Source: Gelatoporia subvermispora B (Eukaryota > Basidiomycota > Agaricomycetes > Polyporales > Gelatoporiaceae). Taken from it: a DNA stretch of 64,000 nucleotides. The notes under the pieces are model-generated. The model was not told the origin of the DNA and ran no database searches. It saw nothing but the letters and a program-made list of their open reading frames with translations. The DNA lies in the NCBI GenBank assembly GCA_000320605.2, contig KB445808.1, forward strand, positions 434,001-498,000, written 5' to 3'. Of the stretch, positions 60,062-64,000 are shown piece after piece. The translations under genes were made by a program, and so were the position numbers. The first letter of the stretch is position 1. Each line of letters opens with the position of its first letter.

Positions 60062-61146
60062 CTTCTAAATCCCGAACCGAATGCTGTCACATTAACCCCA
60101 GTCTCGTTCAGAATGTGTACTAGTCGGGCGCATGTACTGGCAGCACGTGTCAAGTAAATGTACAATCTACCACATTCATGTGCTCTTGTCTGGAAGCACA
60201 GTTCTTCGCAGCAGAAAATCTTGATGAAATGCTCCATGTTTCAAATTGAACAAGATCGACCCGAGTCGTGAACGCCACCGCCCAAAGAGCAATACGCGAT
60301 CTACAGTTTTATACCGGCCCGTGATACACTACGGCCCGGTGATACAGACTGAATTTTCTCCGTCACGCCGCAAAGATCATCTCAGCAAAAAATCTGATAA
60401 TTCATAACTATACTAAAACACTCTGGCATTGCAAGGAATACGCGGACGAGATGCTGCGTCGAGCTGAAGTTCGCGATTTATATGGAGAGTACCACGAGAG
60501 TAAATTTATGGCGGGAGATCTAGCCAAGTCTCTCAAAGTGTTCCCGTAGATTGTTACCCTCTATGTGTACGCAAAGTGCATCACTATAATGTATGGCATG
60601 TGTGGTACAGCTTCGTCGCGCATTGAAAGCATGAAAACATACTTTCTTCGACTTGAACCCAAAGCCGCTGAGGAGACTCCGTTATCAGCCGTCGGCGCCC
60701 CACGTCAACATGACGTTAACCAATCATACGCCTCTTCGGGGCGCTAAACTACTTGAATAAGCAACTTTCGGCGTCATCAGGGGTGTCTCACTGGCGTACT
60801 CTCTCGCCGATAAGAGCTTTTTCAACTGATTGAGCTCGATCTCAGGTTCATTTGCGTAGGCCGAAACCAGTTCAATTTTTATTCACATTAGTGAGTATGC
60901 CCCTGTACATCGCTCATACCCGATTGAATCGCTCGGGATGCACAACAATTCAGGGAGCGTCCCAAGATTTGACCGTCTCACCGGCCGGTATAAAACTGTA
61001 GTGCTGCGTATCAAGCGCCCGACATACGAACTTGTACAGCATACCAAATTGGGATATCAACGGTTGGCAGCCTGTTGTGCTGTTTCGCGCCACCCAGTCA
61101 CGTTTGCTTCCGCCCGTAAGTGGCATCCTGAACGGCGCGAGCAACC
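60062..61146. other. Intergenic region
   Basis: About 1.1 kb with no supported gene. A short direct repeat (GTGATACA, near 60322 and 60341) is the only pattern noticed. Confidence 0.45.
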
Positions 61147-62116
61147 ATGGCGCATTCAAGCCTACAAGGTCTTGAATCGATGATGACCATCTCTGCTCAC
61201 AAACGCGAAAGGGAGGAGAGCGTCGAGGTAAGGATTTCATCCGAGTCCGAACTGGCCGATTTCTCCGATGATCACTACCACGGGCCGCAAGAAGTGCCAC
61301 CGATGGCAAAAAAGCGAGTTCATCCTTACTGACATAATTCGCAGGAAATCCGCGTGCAGGACTACTTACAAGCATATACGACAACGGGGAGACCGCCCGC
61401 GCCATGCCCGCAGCTCCCCGCGGGGGCACGCGAGCGTGCAGCACTGGGTCTCCCGCCACTGTTTGAACCTTTTGTGACGTCCCCCACGACGTCGTCGACG
61501 CCGCCGTTCCCGCCGGGAAGCCCAGCGCAGCAGGCACAGGTCAACGGACACGTGCCCCCGCAGACCAACTCTCCCGACGTGCAAGTGTTTGTGCCGCTCA
61601 GGGTTGCGGGCGAACAAGGCCAGCCGGCCTGGTATGCTCAGAGTCTCAATTTTCAGCCGCAGTATGCGGCATTCTCTTTTGAGGTTGGAATCTTAGCCTT
61701 CATATGAAGTTCGATTTCGGTAGAATGTCTGATCATTGATGCCGGCGTCTGTGCAGGAACTACGGTTGCAGGCATACATCAAAGGACTCAAAGGCCCCAT
61801 TTCAGGCCAGGCGTCGACACCCGCGCCTTCATCTACGCCAGCAGGTAATGGCGGATCGTTTCTCCTAAACATCACTATACATCTCAACCCCTCATAGCCC
61901 AACCCGCACAAACGGAGGAGAAGATCCTCAGCATCTGCGCATCGCCCCCATTCGCACAACATAGCTTTGAGGTGCGTTGGTCTCACCTTGTATGTGTCAA
62001 TGGAACACATTGAGTGAGTTCAGTCCTCGCAGGAATTACGTCTGGCGTATCTCCGCGCCGGACGTCCGATGACCTCCCCTGAGATACTCCGCGCAGGCTG
62101 GCCTACAGTCGTCTAA
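61147..62116 (+). CDS. Small protein with three EELR-type repeats (Nup98-like motif)
   Basis: Five exons: 61147-61227, 61345-61683, 61757-61844, 61898-61971, 62033-62116; 221 residues. Three repeats are seen: SVEEIRVQDYLQAY, SFEELRLQAYIKG and SFEELRLAYLRAGRP. The core resembles the SFEELRLEDY element of metazoan Nup98 and related nucleoporins, but FG repeats and the autoproteolytic domain are missing, so a nuclear-pore role is only a suggestion. Between repeats the sequence is Pro/Thr/Ser-rich and looks disordered. In each repeat an intron falls between the two glutamates (VE/E, FE/E, FE/E), always in phase 0. It could start at the second or third Met (residues 12-13). Function unknown. Confidence 0.7.
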
Positions 62117-62366
62117 GTCGGTCCGATTTGCAATGCGGCACATTCAGACGTAACATCCAAGAACTTTGAACAGCTCAGCGCTCAGAATCTGCGTACACCT
62201 TGCTTTCATCTTGCATCTATCTTGCTGTCACCCAACGTGGAACAATGAACGTGAATGTATAACAACTTAAATAATACAACGATTGTGCTCTACATGGGAG
62301 TGCTACAGATACAATATATGGTGCGTCCTCCATCCCGATCCAGACCAGCAGCGGCGCACCAGGCAC

Positions 62367-63431
62367 CTAGTCTGTCCACTCCCTCTCGGCCTCCGTCTCC
62401 TCTCCATCATGATCAGACTTCTCCTGCTTCTCCTCGTCCCGATGCACCATGGCGCCATCCAACCACGACCAGCCCCGCGCAATGCCCTCCACCCGCACCG
62501 CCTCATCTCCCGACACTTCGCCCTTCCACGCGCTGTGCACGCTCTCATCCGCGTCAATGCGCTTCAGGACGCGGGTGACATGCGCGCGGCGCGCAAACGC
62601 GAGGTAGCACGCGGCGAGCGCCACCATTTCCGCGGGGTGGCCAGGCGGTGCGGTGATGAGCGCACGTGTGGACGCGCTGTTGGACGGGAGCAGGATTGCT
62701 TGCGCGAGGAAGTCGCGCGCGCGACGGAGCTGCGTGTCGGTGAGTGCAAGGGTCATGCGGCCTTGTAGTTGTGTCCCGTCTTGGCGCTGAGCTTGCGCGG
62801 GGAGGACGAGCCGGAGACGCGTGAGTCGCACGCCGGGCTCGTAAGTCTCCTCCGTGGAGCCAACTGCGGCGCTGCGATCCGAGGGCAAGGAGATTTCGAC
62901 GATGTGCGTGACGCCGTCTTGGATTGTAGTGGGTGAGTCGGGGCCGGAGAAAGCAACGGAGAGGTTGGGGGCAAGCTCTGAGAGTGCGTGCGTCGGGGGC
63001 GGGACGGGGCATGCGGGGATGGCGTCCTGGTCGTCGATTGCATGCTCTGGCTTGGCTTCACTCGTGTTTGCATCTGCGGCGGGATGGGGAGGCGGCGCCT
63101 CCGCAGCCGGGGTCGGCGCTTGGCCCTCGAAGAAGACGATGCGCTTCTTCGGGCCACGCCTGCGGGGGAGGTTGTTCCGGTGCGGGTGGACGTGCGCGTG
63201 CGCGCGGGCGGTGGGCGAGCAGGGGTTACAAGACGCGGCAGGCATGAACGGCGAAGAACCGGTGCAGATGCGCAGACTGACGCCACGGCGCTCGCGCAGG
63301 CGGCTCGGCACAAGCGGTGCGGGCGCAGGGCGAAGGAGTCGAGGGAGGGGCGACGTCGGGTAGGGGACTGCTTCGCAGCTTCGGGATGGAGTCCCGGAAG
63401 GAATGTTGGTGTTGAGGGTGAGAGTGGCCAT
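62367..63431 (-). CDS. Unrecognised proline-rich protein, single exon
   Basis: An uninterrupted minus-strand frame of 354 residues from ATG 63431 to TAG at 62367-62369. I do not recognise a family. The first ~150 residues are Pro/Ala/Arg-rich and include a basic patch (PRRRGPKKRIVFFEG). The C-terminal half looks folded: VTHIVEISLPSD, GVRLTRLRLVLPAQ, RALITAPPGHPAEMVALAAC and HVTRVLKRIDADESVHSAWK, ending in an acidic tail. The GHPAEMVALAAC piece is vaguely like the loop region of phosphatase-like folds, but the Cys-x5-Arg signature is missing. GC-rich antisense ORFs overlap it; this frame is favoured by length and a protein-like C-terminus. Confidence 0.55.
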   Translation of the reverse strand: MATLTLNTNIPSGTPSRSCEAVPYPTSPLPRLLRPAPAPLVPSRLRERRGVSLRICTGSSPFMPAASCNPCSPTARAHAHVHPHRNNLPRRRGPKKRIVFFEGQAPTPAAEAPPPHPAADANTSEAKPEHAIDDQDAIPACPVPPPTHALSELAPNLSVAFSGPDSPTTIQDGVTHIVEISLPSDRSAAVGSTEETYEPGVRLTRLRLVLPAQAQRQDGTQLQGRMTLALTDTQLRRARDFLAQAILLPSNSASTRALITAPPGHPAEMVALAACYLAFARRAHVTRVLKRIDADESVHSAWKGEVSGDEAVRVEGIARGWSWLDGAMVHRDEEKQEKSDHDGEETEAEREWTD

Positions 63432-64000
63432 GGCTGAGTGGGTTCGGGTCACTTCCCCGGGAAGTGGTCGGCCTATGATCTGAGAGTTGGTGTGTTAGAT
63501 ATGATGAAGGAGGGGACGGGCAATGGTAGGACGAACGTTTGAGAGAGAAGTACAGCGCAGCACGCTGGGAGGCTTATATCGCGAACTTGAGCACACCACG
63601 AGGCTGCAGTTCTGGGGTGTGGCACCGCAGGCCGCTGTGGCGAGTTGACACGAGGCAGACGAAACTCGCGCTCCAGACCAGCTCAAGTACATAGATCAAT
63701 TCGAGTACACGCGGATCAACAGAAGTCGAAGATCAAAGAGTGACTCTCCGAGTGCTATCGCTCCGAGCCTGAGAGACTTAGACGCCTTTGCGGAAGACGT
63801 TGGGGTACGGAGGCAAGTTGCTATCATTGGCGAGAATTATATGCTCCAGAGCACTCTTGAATGCCGTGGTCGGGCAGGCATGGGATGTTCACATCCGGTG
63901 GTCAGTGAGGCAAGATTGAAATCCGCTACGAGGCTCGTGACCGATGACTGGGCGCTTGATACCATTCATGAACACGATCACGTGAGGTGACCGTGTGGCG
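63432..64000. other. Right edge, no supported gene
   Basis: About 570 bases upstream of the minus-strand ORF; it probably holds its promoter. Nothing else recognised. Confidence 0.4.

Noticed and set aside
62554..63363. Long ORFs in other frames over the proline-rich gene
   Set aside because: Low-complexity Arg/Pro/Ala translations of a GC-rich exon; only the 62367-63431 frame has a protein-like C-terminal half.

Overview
The window is nuclear DNA of a filamentous basidiomycete, most likely a wood-decay Agaricomycete. The evidence is genes cut by many ~50-bp GT-AG introns, a Ty1/copia element, several cytochrome P450 genes and no operons. The species is not identified. All gene models below were made by hand: splice sites were chosen so that reading phase and family similarity both hold across each junction.

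Layout, left to right. 1-3431: two copies of a zinc-free MDR oxidoreductase (the first cut by the window edge). 4148-6085: a DUF1479 protein, probably a 2-oxoglutarate/Fe(II)-type fold. 7008-16823: four copies of an unrecognised ~190-residue family, interrupted by an intact copia retrotransposon (8705-13965) and, inside the third copy, by an inverted-repeat-bounded insertion that contains the only assembly gap (14910-15600). 17387-26372: housekeeping genes, namely a PMR1-type Golgi Ca2+/Mn2+ ATPase, the spliceosome protein CWC15 and a molybdenum-cofactor-sulfurase-like PLP enzyme. 26.4-31.5 kb: about 5 kb with no gene I can support.

31550-38503: an acyl-CoA:6-aminopenicillanate acyltransferase-family (Ntn hydrolase) gene with an apparent one-base frameshift, two tandem family III CoA-transferases and a lactonase beta-propeller gene. 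40331-41521: a conserved-looking unknown with a PPxY motif. 42.5-44.1 kb: relics of a multi-spanning membrane protein. 44676-49821: two tandem P450s on the minus strand. 51436-56795: SAGA subunit SPT7 and APC/C activator CDH1, divergently transcribed. 57842-60061: a third P450, on the plus strand. 61147-63431: a small protein built of three EELR-type repeats, and an unknown proline-rich ORF.

The dominant theme is local duplication: MDR x2, unknown family x4, CoA-transferase x2, P450 x3, each with conserved exon lengths. The accessory genes (acyltransferase, CoA-transferases, lactonase, P450s) could serve acyl-CoA or xenobiotic/secondary metabolism, but no core biosynthetic enzyme is present, so a pathway is not shown. 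The best candidates for undescribed biology are the tandem ~190-residue family with its inserted inverted-repeat element, and the EELR repeat protein whose introns fall at the same place in each repeat.
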